A stretch of 64,000 nucleotides of DNA from Chromobacterium haemolyticum (lineage in GTDB: Bacteria; Pseudomonadota; Gammaproteobacteria; Burkholderiales; Chromobacteriaceae), in assembly GCF_002081825.1 (NCBI RefSeq), contig NZ_MUKU01000020.1, positions 30,504-94,503 on the forward strand, in the 5' to 3' direction. The number at the start of each line of letters is the position of its first letter. Position 1 is the first letter of the stretch. Positions 16,886 to 25,768 of this stretch are shown here, piece after piece. The position numbers and the translations under genes were made by a program. Below the pieces are notes generated by a model, which had not been told where the DNA came from, did no database searches, and saw only the letters and a program-made list of their open reading frames with translations.

Positions 16886-17770
16886 TTAGAAATGCCACTC
16901 CAGATTCAGGGTGGGCGTATTGGTGTCCAGGCCCGGCCCGCCGGCGTTGCCGTAGGTATTGCGGCGCAGCTCGTAACCCAGACCCAGCCAAAGCGCGTTC
17001 TTGGTCTTGAAGGCCAGCAGGCCGATATCGGCCATCAGCGAGGGGCGGATCAGGTATTCGGCGGCGGTGTCCCGGTTCTGGTAATCCTTGCCTTTTTTGG
17101 CGTTGTAAAAGGCGTAGCCCTGGAATTTCAGCGGCAGCCCGGCCCATTGGAAAGGCAGGCCCCAGGCCAGTTCCAGGCGCGGAAAGGGATCGAAGGCGAC
17201 GCTATTGCTATTGCCCGCCTGGCGGCAGGGGGTCAGACCGCATTCGCCCCATTCCCGCGCGTAGAGCAGGGCTAGATTGAGGTAGCCGGGCACGTCGAAC
17301 TGCGCGGTGGGGCCGATGACCAGCATGCGTTTGGCCGGGGAAAAGGTGGAATTCTTGGTTTCCACGTCGAAGCCGGCTTGCAGCGAGAAGTCGCGGATCG
17401 GGCCGAAGTTGGCGGTGCTGCCGCTGAGTTTTTTCCATTGCAGCTGATGGCGGTAGGCGAGATAGAACTCCGTGGCACCGTTGTCCGGGCCGGAGCTGGA
17501 CGGGTCGGCGCCGTTGGAGCGCAGGTAATCCAGCACGAAGAAATTGCTGCCTAAGCGATAGGCGGAACTGTGGTTGAGGGTGAGGATCTGTTTGCGGATG
17601 TCCCGGTTGTTGCCGGGTTCCTGATAGGCGTTGCCGAAGCGGTAGCCGATAAAGGTGTCGGACCAGTCCGCGGCGTAGGCGGACGCGGACAGGGCCAGGC
17701 AGAGCGCGGCCAGCGTCCGGGGGCGTCGGGCGCGGGACGGTCGAGTACGGGGCAAGTGGATAGGGGGCAT
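16886..17770 (-). CDS. Outer membrane channel, Tsx/OmpK family
   Basis: 294 aa. The N-terminal signal peptide has a basic region (HLPRTRPSRARRPR) and then LAALCLALSASAYA with probable cleavage before ADWSD. The mature part starts DWSDTFIGYRFGNAYQEPGN and ends in an aromatic, TLNLEWHF, as outer membrane beta-barrels do. The pattern matches the nucleoside-specific channel Tsx/OmpK family. It is the first gene of the catabolic operon and so is probably the substrate porin. The divergent regulatory region lies just upstream. Two cysteines (CGLTPC) in an extracellular-type loop may form a disulfide. Confidence 0.82.
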   Translation of the reverse strand: MPPIHLPRTRPSRARRPRTLAALCLALSASAYAADWSDTFIGYRFGNAYQEPGNNRDIRKQILTLNHSSAYRLGSNFFVLDYLRSNGADPSSSGPDNGATEFYLAYRHQLQWKKLSGSTANFGPIRDFSLQAGFDVETKNSTFSPAKRMLVIGPTAQFDVPGYLNLALLYAREWGECGLTPCRQAGNSNSVAFDPFPRLELAWGLPFQWAGLPLKFQGYAFYNAKKGKDYQNRDTAAEYLIRPSLMADIGLLAFKTKNALWLGLGYELRRNTYGNAGGPGLDTNTPTLNLEWHF

Positions 17771-17823
17771 TGCTGTTTCTCCTCATAAACCTGGTCGTCA
17801 TTGAATGCGCCGGCTTTTATTTT

Positions 17824-17860
17824 TGTTCCACCTATAAAACAAGGATTTATTTGTGGAACA
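17824..17860. promoter_or_regulatory. Inverted repeat TGTTCCAC/GTGGAACA in the divergent promoter region
   Basis: A perfect 8-bp inverted repeat (17824-17831 and 17853-17860) separated by 21 AT-rich bases containing TATAAAAC and GGATTTATT. The left half also starts an 18-bp imperfect site, TGTTCC-N6-AAAACA (17824-17841). It lies 54 bp before the porin ATG, where it could overlap the operon promoter. Confidence 0.55.
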
Positions 17861-17947
17861 TGATCGACTTTATGAGGTGAAAACCGAGCAAAATATTAGG
17901 GTTTTCCCTAATATTTGGCCTGGGTTCGGCTTGCCTAGGCTATAGAA

Positions 17948-17984
17948 GATTTCATCAATGAAATCATGTTTCATAGACGGAACA
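17948..17984. promoter_or_regulatory. Two adjacent palindromes upstream of the cupin gene
   Basis: GATTTCATCAATGAAATC (17948-17965) is palindromic except for its central CA. It is followed two bases on by TGTTTCATAGACGGAACA (17967-17984), an imperfect TGTTTC-N6-GGAACA repeat similar to the site at 17824. IclR-family operators often have this kind of palindrome, so these are good candidates for binding by the cluster regulator. Confidence 0.5.
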
Positions 17985-18067
17985 AATGGGGCGCCCAGCG
18001 CCGCTCCCAGCGTTCCGGTTTCGACATTCCAGCCTGCGAGCAGGCTGCCCGCCGTTGAAAGACCTCC

Positions 18068-18616
18068 ATGAACAATGATCGTTTGAATGAATTGGTGCGG
18101 GAGGCTCTGCCTTCCTTGGCCAGGCCGGCCGACAAGAGCTTTGCCGAGTGGATGGCGTCGCGTTGCGTGTTGCGTTCCACTCGCCGTTACGACTGGGACG
18201 CCTTGAAGTTTCAGGCGGATTTCAAGCCGGAGTACGGCCGCGCGCAGATGCGCTATGTCGGCACCGGCGCCACCGGGGTGGCCGCCGACGGCAATACCGT
18301 GCCGGCGGTGCACTTCACTTTTTCCACGATGAAGATTCCGCCTGGCCATATCGGCCCCTTGCATCTGCACACCGACGCGGAGGAGATCTTCTTTGTGTTG
18401 CAAGGCACGGTGAAGCTGTTTTGCGAATCTTTGGAAGGGGAGCGGTGGGAGGCGGTCGTCGGCCCGCGGGATCTGATCTCGATTCCGCCGGGGATCTACC
18501 GCGGCGAAGAGAATGTGGGCGACGACGACGCCTTGCTCTGCGTGATGGTGGGTTCGCCGCGGCCAGCGACGCCCACTTATCGGCCGGACGACCCCTTATC
18601 CAGGATCAAGCGCTGA
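18068..18616 (+). CDS. Cupin-domain protein, divergent from the catabolic operon
   Basis: 182 aa from ATG 18068, with GAAAGACC shortly before. A cupin motif 1 is clear: GHIGPLHLHTDAEEIFFVLQG, with two His and one Glu as metal ligands (residues about 94-115), followed by a second motif around GPRDLISIPPGIYRGEENVG. Members bind metal and include dioxygenases, isomerases and sugar-binding proteins. It shares its promoter region with the minus-strand catabolic operon and is probably co-regulated; a similar gene accompanies the P. aeruginosa cluster, from memory. Its reaction is not known. Confidence 0.82.
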   Translation: MNNDRLNELVREALPSLARPADKSFAEWMASRCVLRSTRRYDWDALKFQADFKPEYGRAQMRYVGTGATGVAADGNTVPAVHFTFSTMKIPPGHIGPLHLHTDAEEIFFVLQGTVKLFCESLEGERWEAVVGPRDLISIPPGIYRGEENVGDDDALLCVMVGSPRPATPTYRPDDPLSRIKR

Positions 18617-18646
18617 TGGCCTGTTGAATTAGACGCGGTCAAAACA

Positions 18647-18680
18647 AAAGCCGCCCGGCGCATCGGCGCCGGGCGGCTTT
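18647..18680. terminator. Bidirectional terminator between cupin gene and efp
   Basis: AAAGCCGCCCGGCGC pairs with GCGCCGGGCGGCTTT around an ATCG loop, a 15-bp stem with A/T-rich ends. It serves two converging genes. Confidence 0.88.
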
Positions 18681-18704
18681 GGGCACTGCGAAGCAAGAGG
18701 ACGC

Positions 18705-19268
18705 TTAGGCGCGCTTCTTGAATTCGTTGGTGCGGGTGTCGATTTCGATCTTTTCGCCGGTGTTGACGAAGGCCGGAACCTGAACTTCGAAGGTGGTGCC
18801 CACCAGGCGAGCCGGCTTCAGCACTTTCCCGGAGGTGTCGCCGCGTACGGCCGGTTCGGTGTATTCCACTTCGCGGATCACGGTAGTCGGCAGTTCAACC
18901 GAGATGGCCTTGCCGTCGTAGAAGGTCACTTGGCACACTTCTTCCATGCCGTCGACGATGAAGTTCAGCGTGTCGCCCAGGTTGTCGGCTTCCACTTCGT
19001 ACTGATTGAATTCGGTGTCCATGAACACGTACATCGGATCGGCGAAGTAGGAGTAGGTGCAGTCCTTGCGGTCCAGCACGATGACGTCGAACTTGTCGTC
19101 TGCGCGGTATACGGCTTCGCTGCCGGCGCCGGTCAACAGGTTCTTCATCTTCATTTTCACAACGGAGGCGTTGCGGCCGGATTTGCTGAATTCAGCCTTC
19201 TGCACGACCATCGGGTCGCTGCCTACCATGAATACGTTGCCGGCGCGGAGTTCTTGTGCGGTTTTCAT
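18705..19268 (-). CDS. efp: Elongation factor P, arginine-32 type
   Basis: 187 aa from ATG 19268, the conserved start [13 protein letters not shown]. Three beta-barrel domains of normal length. Position 32 at the tip of domain I is Arg (KSGRNASV), not the Lys used by the EpmA/EpmB pathway. The rhamnosyltransferase EarP that modifies this arginine is encoded 61 bp upstream on the same strand. EF-P binds between the P and E sites of the ribosome and rescues ribosomes stalled at polyproline. Confidence 0.98.
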   Translation of the reverse strand: MKTAQELRAGNVFMVGSDPMVVQKAEFSKSGRNASVVKMKMKNLLTGAGSEAVYRADDKFDVIVLDRKDCTYSYFADPMYVFMDTEFNQYEVEADNLGDTLNFIVDGMEEVCQVTFYDGKAISVELPTTVIREVEYTEPAVRGDTSGKVLKPARLVGTTFEVQVPAFVNTGEKIEIDTRTNEFKKRA

Positions 19269-19329
19269 TACTAAAAGTCCCAAACTCTTGATTGAAGTCG
19301 GAAAAAAGGTTTCCGAAAAACGGCGTATT

Positions 19330-20475
19330 TTAGCCGATTTCCCGGACAAAGTGCAGCAGTCTGTCGCCTAGATCGCCGTCCGCCAGCAATTTTTCCGGCC
19401 AAACGGCGGCGTGCTCGCGCCAGGCGGGCAGCCAGGCGGCCAATTCCGTCCAGGCGGCGGCCATGTCGGCGCCGTGGTTCCAGGCATGGCTGGCGGCTGT
19501 GAGTGCTTGCGCCGCTCCGACGGGCAGCGCCGCGCCGTACTGTGACAAAAAGGCATCAAGCTTGGCCAGATGGGCGGCGTCGTCCTGCGGGTAGATGTGC
19601 CAGAGAAACGGCCGGCCCGCCCATTGCGCGCGCACGAAGCTGTCTTCGCCGCGCACCAGATTGAGGTCGCAGGACCACAGCAGCAAGTCGTAGCTGTCCT
19701 GGTCTGTCATCGGCAATACCTTGACCGTCAACTGGCCCTGGCGCGCCAGCATGCCGGCGCGCAATGGGTAGCCGAAGACGCGGGCCGCGTCCGGCAGCGC
19801 CTTGCCTTCCGGCAGCAGGCAGGTCACCGGGCGTTCGCCCAATGCCCAGGCGGCCAGCAGGCTGGTGACGGCCGGGTTTTCATAGGCGAACAGGCTGATG
19901 CGCCACTCGTCCGCGGCCGGTTCCGGCAGCTCCAGCAGTTGCCAGTAGGCGCGGCGCGCCAGCGCGTCGTCCTGCCATTGGCGGCGGACGTCGAGCAGGC
20001 CCTGTTCGCAGATCAGGCCGCCGGTGTCGGCCTCGAAGCCGGGGAAGAAGAAATGCTTGGTCAGCGGCAGCTGCGGATGCGGCGAGGGCTGGCGGTGGCA
20101 GCCACGGGTCCAGTCTTCCGCCGACAGGTATTCCAGATTGATCCACACCGGCTTGATCGCCTTGGCGGCCATCGCTTGCTCGAAGAGCTCCGGCAACCGG
20201 CAGCCGAAGGCCTCGATCACCACGTCGGCGGGCACGGTGCCCGCGGGCGGGCCGTCCGCCGGCCAGTGGCGGATGTCGATGTCGGCCAGCCGCTGGACCG
20301 GCAAAGCCGGGTCCAGGTCGGGCGCGATGCGGGCGAAGCTGGCCAGGTCGTCCACCCACAGCCGCACTTCCAGGCCGAAGTCGTGGGCCAGCCGGCGCGC
20401 CAGCCGCCAGGCGACGCCGATGTCGCCGTAGTTGTCGACCACGGCGCAGAAGATATCCCAGTGTTTGCGTTCCAT
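19330..20475 (-). CDS. earP: EF-P arginine rhamnosyltransferase EarP
   Basis: 381 aa from ATG 20475. The N-terminus [20 protein letters not shown] carries the DNYGDIG motif with Asp14 and Asp18, corresponding to the catalytic/nucleotide-sugar aspartates of EarP. The C-terminal part holds [20 protein letters not shown], with the Glu of RGEDS in the second active-site motif. EarP moves rhamnose from dTDP-L-rhamnose to Arg32 of EF-P. The gene is immediately followed by efp, the usual arrangement in Neisseria, Pseudomonas and relatives. Confidence 0.96.
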   Translation of the reverse strand: MERKHWDIFCAVVDNYGDIGVAWRLARRLAHDFGLEVRLWVDDLASFARIAPDLDPALPVQRLADIDIRHWPADGPPAGTVPADVVIEAFGCRLPELFEQAMAAKAIKPVWINLEYLSAEDWTRGCHRQPSPHPQLPLTKHFFFPGFEADTGGLICEQGLLDVRRQWQDDALARRAYWQLLELPEPAADEWRISLFAYENPAVTSLLAAWALGERPVTCLLPEGKALPDAARVFGYPLRAGMLARQGQLTVKVLPMTDQDSYDLLLWSCDLNLVRGEDSFVRAQWAGRPFLWHIYPQDDAAHLAKLDAFLSQYGAALPVGAAQALTAASHAWNHGADMAAAWTELAAWLPAWREHAAVWPEKLLADGDLGDRLLHFVREIG

Positions 20476-20530
20476 TGGCGGTGCCGCGCGTGAAAATGGC
20501 GGCAGCTTAGCACGCCGCCGCGTGTTCATG

Positions 20531-20556
20531 AAAAACCCCGCACCGGAGCGCGGGGT
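20531..20556 (-). terminator. Rho-independent terminator downstream of nupC
   Basis: On the minus strand ACCCCGC, an 8-nt loop and GCGGGGT are followed by TTTTT. The 318-bp gap 20476-20793 otherwise holds only this, a long hairpin and repeat R3. Confidence 0.75.
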
Positions 20557-20596
20557 GACATAAAGATTAAGACGCCGCGCACAAAGGCCTGAGTTC

Positions 20597-20633
20597 GTAG
20601 CGTGGGCAAGTCCTTTGGGCTTGTCCACGCTAC
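20597..20633. repeat. Long intergenic hairpin
   Basis: GTAGCGTGGGCAAG and CTTGTCCACGCTAC pair over 14 bp with one wobble, around a 9-nt loop. This resembles a REP-like intergenic palindrome. Only one copy was noticed in the window. Confidence 0.55.
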
Positions 20634-20663
20634 AACTAGATCAAAACGCGGTGATTGCTTTTA

Positions 20664-20793
20664 GAACCGGTGTACGATCTCGCGAGACAAGGCGAGAACC
20701 GCTGAGAAAGCGGAATGTACGCGTGGTACATGAGCATTTCGAAGCGGTTTTCAACGCCGTATCGCCGACGCGCAGCAGATCGTAAACAGGTTC
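20664..20793 (-). repeat. Dispersed foldback element R3, minus orientation
   Basis: Read on the minus strand it starts right after the TAA of nupC (CTAA then GAACCTGTTTACGATCTGC) and ends in ATCGTACACCGGTTC followed by CTAA. The inner stem GAACCGCT/AGCGGTTTT and the CCGCTTTCTCAGCGG hairpin are well preserved. It is a little shorter than R1, R2 and R4. Confidence 0.92.
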
Positions 20794-22095
20794 TTAGAAA
20801 ATGGACATCCACAGGCCGGCGGTGGTCGCCGTCATGAAACCCGCCATCACGGCGGCGGCCAGCGCGCGCATGCCGATCTGGGCCAATTCCTTCTGCCGCG
20901 ACGGCGCCAGCGCGCCGATGCCGGCGACGCAGATGCCCACCGAGCTGAAGTTGGAGAAGCTGGACAGCGCGAAGGTGGAGATCAGGATGGCCTGCGGCGA
21001 CAGGGTGCCGGCGGCCTTCATCTTGGCCAGGTCCAGGTAAGAAATGAACTCGTTGACCACGATTTTCTGGCCCAGCAGGCTGCCCACTTCCAGGGTTTCG
21101 TGCCAACTCACGCCCATCATGAAGGCGAACACGCGGAAGGCCTGGCCAAACAGGTATTGCAGCGTCAGGCCGTCGAACACGCCGTTAGTGGAGGCTTTGA
21201 TCATCTCGTTGACGCCCAGCGCCGCGCCGATGCCGTCCTTCACCACGAAGTTGGCCAGCGCGATCATGGAGACGATGGCCAGGATGATGGTGGCCACCGC
21301 GGCGGCCATCTTCATGCCGGACATCGCGCCGTTGACGATGGCGTTGATGAAGCTGCCCTGATCGTCGTCCTGGCTGTAGTCCAGTTTGTCGCTGGAGGTG
21401 TGGCCGCGATCGGTTTCCGGGTAGATGATCTTGGCGAACACCACGGCTGCCGGCGCGTTCATGAAGGAGGCCATCAGCAGATAAGTGGCGAATTTAGCCT
21501 GTTCCGCCGGGTCGCTGCCGCCGAGGAAGGCGACATAGGCGGCCAGCACGCCGCCGGCCAGCGTGGACATGCCGGCAATCATCACGCAGGCCAGCTCGGA
21601 GCGGGTCATGTGCTTGATATAGGGGCGGATCAGCAGCGGGGCCTCGGTCTGGCCGAGAAAGATGTTGCCGGCCACGGTCAGGCTTTCCGGACCGGATAGC
21701 TTCATGCTGCGTTTCATCACCCAGGCCATGCCGGCCACCACGCGCTGCAAGATGCCCAAATGGTAGAGCAGGGCGCTGAAGGCGGAGAAGAAAATGATCA
21801 CGGGCAAGACCATGAAGGCGAACAAGAAGCCCATGCTGCCGTTGGGTTTGGCCAGGTCGCCGAACACGAAGGCGGCGCCTTCGCCGGAGAAGGTCAGTAC
21901 TTTGGCGAAGCCGGAGCCGAAGGCTTCGAACACCGCGCGAGCGGCCGGTACGTAGTTGATGACCAAGAACAGCGTGCTTTGCATGATCAGGCCGATCAGC
22001 ACGATGCGCCAGTTGATGGCTTTGCGATTGGTGGACAGCGCATAGGCGGTGCCCAGCAGGAACAACATGCCGACGAGAGCTTGTAAGGTATTCAC
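20794..22095 (-). CDS. nupC: Concentrative nucleoside transporter, NupC family
   Basis: About 433 aa if GTG 22095 is used (AGGG six bases upstream); an ATG at 22140 would add 15 residues but has no visible binding site. Many membrane segments are present. Family motifs are SGPESLTVAGNIFLGQTEAPL and then LACVMIAGMSTLAGGVLAAY, in the CNT core that forms the nucleoside and cation site, and ALSSFSNFSSVGI near the C-terminus. It imports nucleosides by proton or sodium symport at the inner membrane. Its stop codon is flush with repeat R3. Confidence 0.95.
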   Translation of the reverse strand: MNTLQALVGMLFLLGTAYALSTNRKAINWRIVLIGLIMQSTLFLVINYVPAARAVFEAFGSGFAKVLTFSGEGAAFVFGDLAKPNGSMGFLFAFMVLPVIIFFSAFSALLYHLGILQRVVAGMAWVMKRSMKLSGPESLTVAGNIFLGQTEAPLLIRPYIKHMTRSELACVMIAGMSTLAGGVLAAYVAFLGGSDPAEQAKFATYLLMASFMNAPAAVVFAKIIYPETDRGHTSSDKLDYSQDDDQGSFINAIVNGAMSGMKMAAAVATIILAIVSMIALANFVVKDGIGAALGVNEMIKASTNGVFDGLTLQYLFGQAFRVFAFMMGVSWHETLEVGSLLGQKIVVNEFISYLDLAKMKAAGTLSPQAILISTFALSSFSNFSSVGICVAGIGALAPSRQKELAQIGMRALAAAVMAGFMTATTAGLWMSIF

Positions 22096-22231
22096 GAACA
22101 ACCCTGAGATGAAGGTGCGGAAGCTGACCGGCTGGCGCATGGCGCCGGGCCAGGCGGATCCAACGATTATTAGATGATGATTAGCTAATATTGCTCAAGG
22201 TGCGCGATTTTACAGCAAAAATCGGAGAACG

Positions 22232-22250
22232 AAAGCGATTGCAGCGCTTT
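22232..22250. promoter_or_regulatory. Inverted repeat upstream of nupC, possible LacI-type operator
   Basis: AAAGCG-N7-CGCTTT (22232-22250) is a perfect inverted repeat 137 bp before nupC. The overlapping ACGAAAGCGATTGCAG (22229-22244) also resembles a PurR box at about 11 of 16 positions. Control by a purine- or nucleoside-responsive regulator is a guess. Confidence 0.3.
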
Positions 22251-22375
22251 GTCCTTGATTTTATTCAGTTTGGGTGGGATTTGGGCTTGTGCCGGGACAG
22301 ATGGGCGCGTAGTCAGGGCTTGGAGAAGCCCCGGCGCAAGGACGCGCCGGGAGCGGTTTGGGCGTGTGGTGGCTC

Positions 22376-22552
22376 TTAGTCGCCGGGAGGCACGTTGCCG
22401 TCGTCCTTGGGCTTGTCGTCATCCATCAGAATGCGGTGAGCCGGGCCTTCCATATCGTCGAACTGACCGTTGCGGGTGGCCCACCAGAAAATGCCGCCGA
22501 TGACGAAGGCCAGCACGAGGCTGAGCGGGATGAGCAGGTACAGGCTTTCCAT
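22376..22552 (-). CDS. ccoS: cbb3 oxidase assembly protein CcoS
   Basis: 58 aa from ATG 22552, which overlaps the ccoI stop (TGATG). One N-terminal membrane segment (LYLLIPLSLVLAFVIGGIFWW) is followed by the typical RNGQFDDMEGPAHRIL and an acidic tail. CcoS is needed for cofactor insertion into the CcoN subunit of cbb3-type cytochrome c oxidase. No ccoNOPQG genes are in the window. Confidence 0.93.
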   Translation of the reverse strand: MESLYLLIPLSLVLAFVIGGIFWWATRNGQFDDMEGPAHRILMDDDKPKDDGNVPPGD

Positions 22553-24987
22553 CAGGATTTCCGTTTGACCAGTCGGAGGGCGTTGCCGACTACGATGAGA
22601 GAGCTGGACGCCATGCCCAGGCTGGCGATCCACGGCGTAACGTGGCCGGCGATGGCCAAGGGCAGCGCCACGATATTGTAAGCGGCGGCCCACCACAAGT
22701 TTTGACGTATCACAGACAAGGTCTTGCGAGACAGTTCGAAAGCGTTGGCGATCAGTCCCAGCCGGTCGCCTATCAGCACCATGTCGCCGCTGGCGCGCGC
22801 CACGTCGGTGCCGCCGCCCATGGCGATGGACACGTCGGCCTTGGCCAGCACCGGCGCGTCGTTGATGCCGTCGCCCACCATCAGCACGCGCTTGCCAGCG
22901 GCTTGCAGGCGGCCGACGTAGGCCAGCTTGTCCTCCGGCGTGGCGCGGGCGATGTGGGCGTCGATGTCCAGCTGGCGCGCCAAGTTGGAGGCAGGGCCGA
23001 CGCCGTCGCCGCTGAGCAGATGCACGCGCAAGCCGCGTTGTTTCAACTGGCGCAGCAGCGGCGCGGCGTCGGCGCGGACTGCGTCGCCGATGGCGAACAA
23101 GGCCACCAGTTCGCTCTCGTCCGCCAGCGCGATCAGGGTTTTATCGCCGTGCCAGTCGGCGGAGGGAAGAGGGCAGTCGCCCAGTTGCGCGGCGATGAAT
23201 TCCGGCGAGCCTATGCGCCAGTCGCGGCCGTTCAGCCGGCCGGTCACGCCGCGGCCAGGATGGTTGCGCAGCGCTTCCGTCGCCTGGTGAGGGCCGTCGC
23301 CGGCGGCGGCGAGCAAGGCGCGCGCCACCGGATGCTCCGAGCCCTGTTCCAGCGCGGCTGCCGTGGCCAGCGCCGCGGCCGCGTCGCGGCCGGGCGCGGT
23401 CCAACTGTCCAGCAGCCGCATGTCGCCATGAGTCAGGGTGCCGGTCTTGTCGAAGACCACGTCGCTGATCTTGGGCAGGGTTTCCAGCGCGTGGCCGCGG
23501 GTGGTTAGCACCCCCAGCGCCGCCAGGTGGCCGGAGGCGGCGGTCAAGGCCGCCGGGGTGGCCAGCGACAGCGCGCAGGGACAGGAAATCACCAGCACCG
23601 CCACCATGATCCACAGCGCGCGGTCCGGCTCGATATAGTGCCAGCCGATATAAGTGCCGGCGGCGGCCAGCAGCAGCAGCGCGACGAACCCGCTGGCGAA
23701 GCGGTCGGCGATCACCGCCAGCCGCGGCTTTTCCGCCAGCGCCTGGTCCAGCAGCCGCACGATGCCGGCCAGCCGGGTGTCCTGGCCTGTCTGTTCCACC
23801 CGCACCACCAAGGGACTGGCGGCGTTGACGCTGCCGGCGATCACCGCCGCGCCGGCATCCTTGGTCACCGGGCGGCTTTCGCCGGTCAGCAGCGCTTCAT
23901 TGCTGGCGCTATGGCCGTCCAGCACCAGGCCGTCGGCGGGAATGGTCTCGCCGGGCTTGATCAGGATCACGTCGCCGGGGCGCAGCTGCGCCACCGTGGT
24001 TTCCTCGCTCTCGCGCCTATCCGGCCAGCCGGTCAGGCGATGAGCGAAGGCGGGGATCAGCTTGACCAGGCTTTCCGTGGCCTCGCCGGCCTTGCGCCGG
24101 GCGATGCCCTCCAGGTAGCGGCCGCCCAGCAGCAGGAACACGAACATCGACACCGAGTCGAAGTAGACGCCGTGTTCCACCTTGTTGATCAGCGCCCAGA
24201 AGCTGGACAGGAAGGCGGTGAGGATGCCGATGGTCACCGGAGTGTCCATGCCCACGCGCCGGGTTTTGAGGTCGCGCCAGGTGGCGCGGTAGAAGGGCAC
24301 GGCGGAGTAGAGCACCACCGGCAGGGTCAGGATGAAACTGGACCAGTGCAGCAGCCACAGGAAGTCCGGCGTGATCTCGCCGTCCGGCGCCAGGTAGATG
24401 GGCACCGCGTACATCATCACCTGCATCATGGACAGGCCGGCCGCCCACAGGCGGTTGATCGCCTGTTTGCGTTCTTTCTGGTTCAGCGCTTCCTGGCGCT
24501 CGGCGTCGTAGGGATGGGCGCGGTAGCCGATGGCACTGACCGCTTCCAGGATGGTGGACAATTGGACCCGGCTATTGTCCCAACGCACGCGGGCGCGGTG
24601 GTTGCTGTAATTGATGTCGACGCTGACGATGCCGGGCAACTGGCGAATGTGCTGCTCGTTGAGCCAGACGCAGGCGGCGCAGGTGATGCCTTCCAGCATC
24701 AGCGAGGCTTCCCTCAGATATTCCGCTTCAAAGCGCACGAAGCTGCGCTGAAGCTCGTCGGAATCATAGAGTTTGATTTGCTCCAGCAACTCGCGCGGCA
24801 CCGGTTCGGCCTGGCGCGCGCCTTCGGTGCGGTGCTGGTAGTAATCGGACAGACCGGACTGGATGATGGTGACCGCCACCGCTTGGCAGCCGGCGCAACA
24901 GGTGGGCTGATCGACTTCACGGTATTTGACCGGGAACTGGACGTCGGGCGGCACCGGCAGGCCGCAGTGGAAGCAGTTTTCACTCAT
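22552..24987 (-). CDS. ccoI: Copper-translocating P1B-type ATPase CcoI/FixI
   Basis: 811 aa. The N-terminal cysteine-rich region (Cys5, Cys8, Cys30, Cys31, Cys34) is typical of FixI, followed by a heavy-metal domain with CAAC at residues 103-106. Eight membrane segments carry SCPCAL in the sixth. Actuator motif LLTGES, phosphorylation motif DKTGTLT, SEHPVA and GDGINDAP are all present. CcoI exports copper to the periplasm for cbb3 oxidase assembly. The partner gene is ccoS, overlapped by one base. Confidence 0.96.
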   Translation of the reverse strand: MSENCFHCGLPVPPDVQFPVKYREVDQPTCCAGCQAVAVTIIQSGLSDYYQHRTEGARQAEPVPRELLEQIKLYDSDELQRSFVRFEAEYLREASLMLEGITCAACVWLNEQHIRQLPGIVSVDINYSNHRARVRWDNSRVQLSTILEAVSAIGYRAHPYDAERQEALNQKERKQAINRLWAAGLSMMQVMMYAVPIYLAPDGEITPDFLWLLHWSSFILTLPVVLYSAVPFYRATWRDLKTRRVGMDTPVTIGILTAFLSSFWALINKVEHGVYFDSVSMFVFLLLGGRYLEGIARRKAGEATESLVKLIPAFAHRLTGWPDRRESEETTVAQLRPGDVILIKPGETIPADGLVLDGHSASNEALLTGESRPVTKDAGAAVIAGSVNAASPLVVRVEQTGQDTRLAGIVRLLDQALAEKPRLAVIADRFASGFVALLLLAAAGTYIGWHYIEPDRALWIMVAVLVISCPCALSLATPAALTAASGHLAALGVLTTRGHALETLPKISDVVFDKTGTLTHGDMRLLDSWTAPGRDAAAALATAAALEQGSEHPVARALLAAAGDGPHQATEALRNHPGRGVTGRLNGRDWRIGSPEFIAAQLGDCPLPSADWHGDKTLIALADESELVALFAIGDAVRADAAPLLRQLKQRGLRVHLLSGDGVGPASNLARQLDIDAHIARATPEDKLAYVGRLQAAGKRVLMVGDGINDAPVLAKADVSIAMGGGTDVARASGDMVLIGDRLGLIANAFELSRKTLSVIRQNLWWAAAYNIVALPLAIAGHVTPWIASLGMASSSLIVVGNALRLVKRKS

Positions 24988-25095
24988 GATGGCCGATTGT
25001 AATCAATCCGGCCGTGTTTGGCTCGTGTCGGCGCGTTGGAAAAGGCTGTGTCAGCCCCCATTTGCTGGGGGCGTCCGGTCCGAGCTTGGAGTCGT

Positions 25096-25761
25096 TTAAG
25101 CCGCGCGCAATTGAGGCTCCACGCCGCGCAAGCTCAGTTGCTTCAGGATGCGGTTCAGGATCACGCCGTACATGGGCAGGAAGAACAGCAGGCAGATCAG
25201 CAGCTTGAAGCTGTAGTCCACCAGTGCTATCTCCACCCAGTTGGCGGCCATGAACGGGTCGCTGCTCTGGTAGAAAGCGATGAAGAAGAAGGCCAGCGTG
25301 TCGCTGATATTGCCGAACAACATGGCCGAGGCCGGAGCGATCCACCAGGTTTTCAGCTGGCGCAGGCGGTTGAACACCTGCACGTCCAGGATTTGGCCTA
25401 GCGCGTAGGCGGCGAAGCTGGCGACGGCGATGCGGGCGACGAATACATTGAAGCTGGCCAGCGCGGCGACGCCTTGCCAGGCGCCCTGATAAAACAGGGT
25501 GGAAATCAGGTAGGAGATCGCCAGCGCCGGCAGCATCGCCGCGAAAATGATGCGGCGGGCCAGCGGCGCGCCGAATACGCGCACGGTCAGGTCGGTGGCC
25601 AGGAAAATAAAGGGAAAGGTGAACGCGCCCCAGGTGGTGTGGAAGCCGAACACGGTGATGGGCAGTTGCACCAGGTAGTTGCTGGACGCGATGATGGCGA
25701 TGTGGAACAAGGACAGCCACAGCAGCGCGGACAGCCGCTGCTGACGGGTAAAGCTAAACAT
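25096..25761 (-). CDS. yhhQ: Queuosine precursor transporter (YhhQ/VUT family)
   Basis: 221 aa from ATG 25761, six or so membrane segments, with WGAFTFPFIFLATDLTVRVFG and FGNISDTLAFFFIAF matching the queuosine-precursor ECF-like family COG1738. It imports preQ0/preQ1 or queuine for queuosine modification of tRNA wobble positions. The leader has the features of a preQ1-I riboswitch that would occlude the ribosome binding site, which strongly supports the assignment. The single gene is transcribed away from the quinone oxidoreductase gene. Confidence 0.93.
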   Translation of the reverse strand: MFSFTRQQRLSALLWLSLFHIAIIASSNYLVQLPITVFGFHTTWGAFTFPFIFLATDLTVRVFGAPLARRIIFAAMLPALAISYLISTLFYQGAWQGVAALASFNVFVARIAVASFAAYALGQILDVQVFNRLRQLKTWWIAPASAMLFGNISDTLAFFFIAFYQSSDPFMAANWVEIALVDYSFKLLICLLFFLPMYGVILNRILKQLSLRGVEPQLRAA

Positions 25762-25768
25762 GATGTCG

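Noticed and set aside
25040..25080. CCCCCA/TGGGGG hairpin after yhhQ as a terminator
   Set aside because: No U-tract follows on the minus strand and the stem is short, so a terminator call is not supported.
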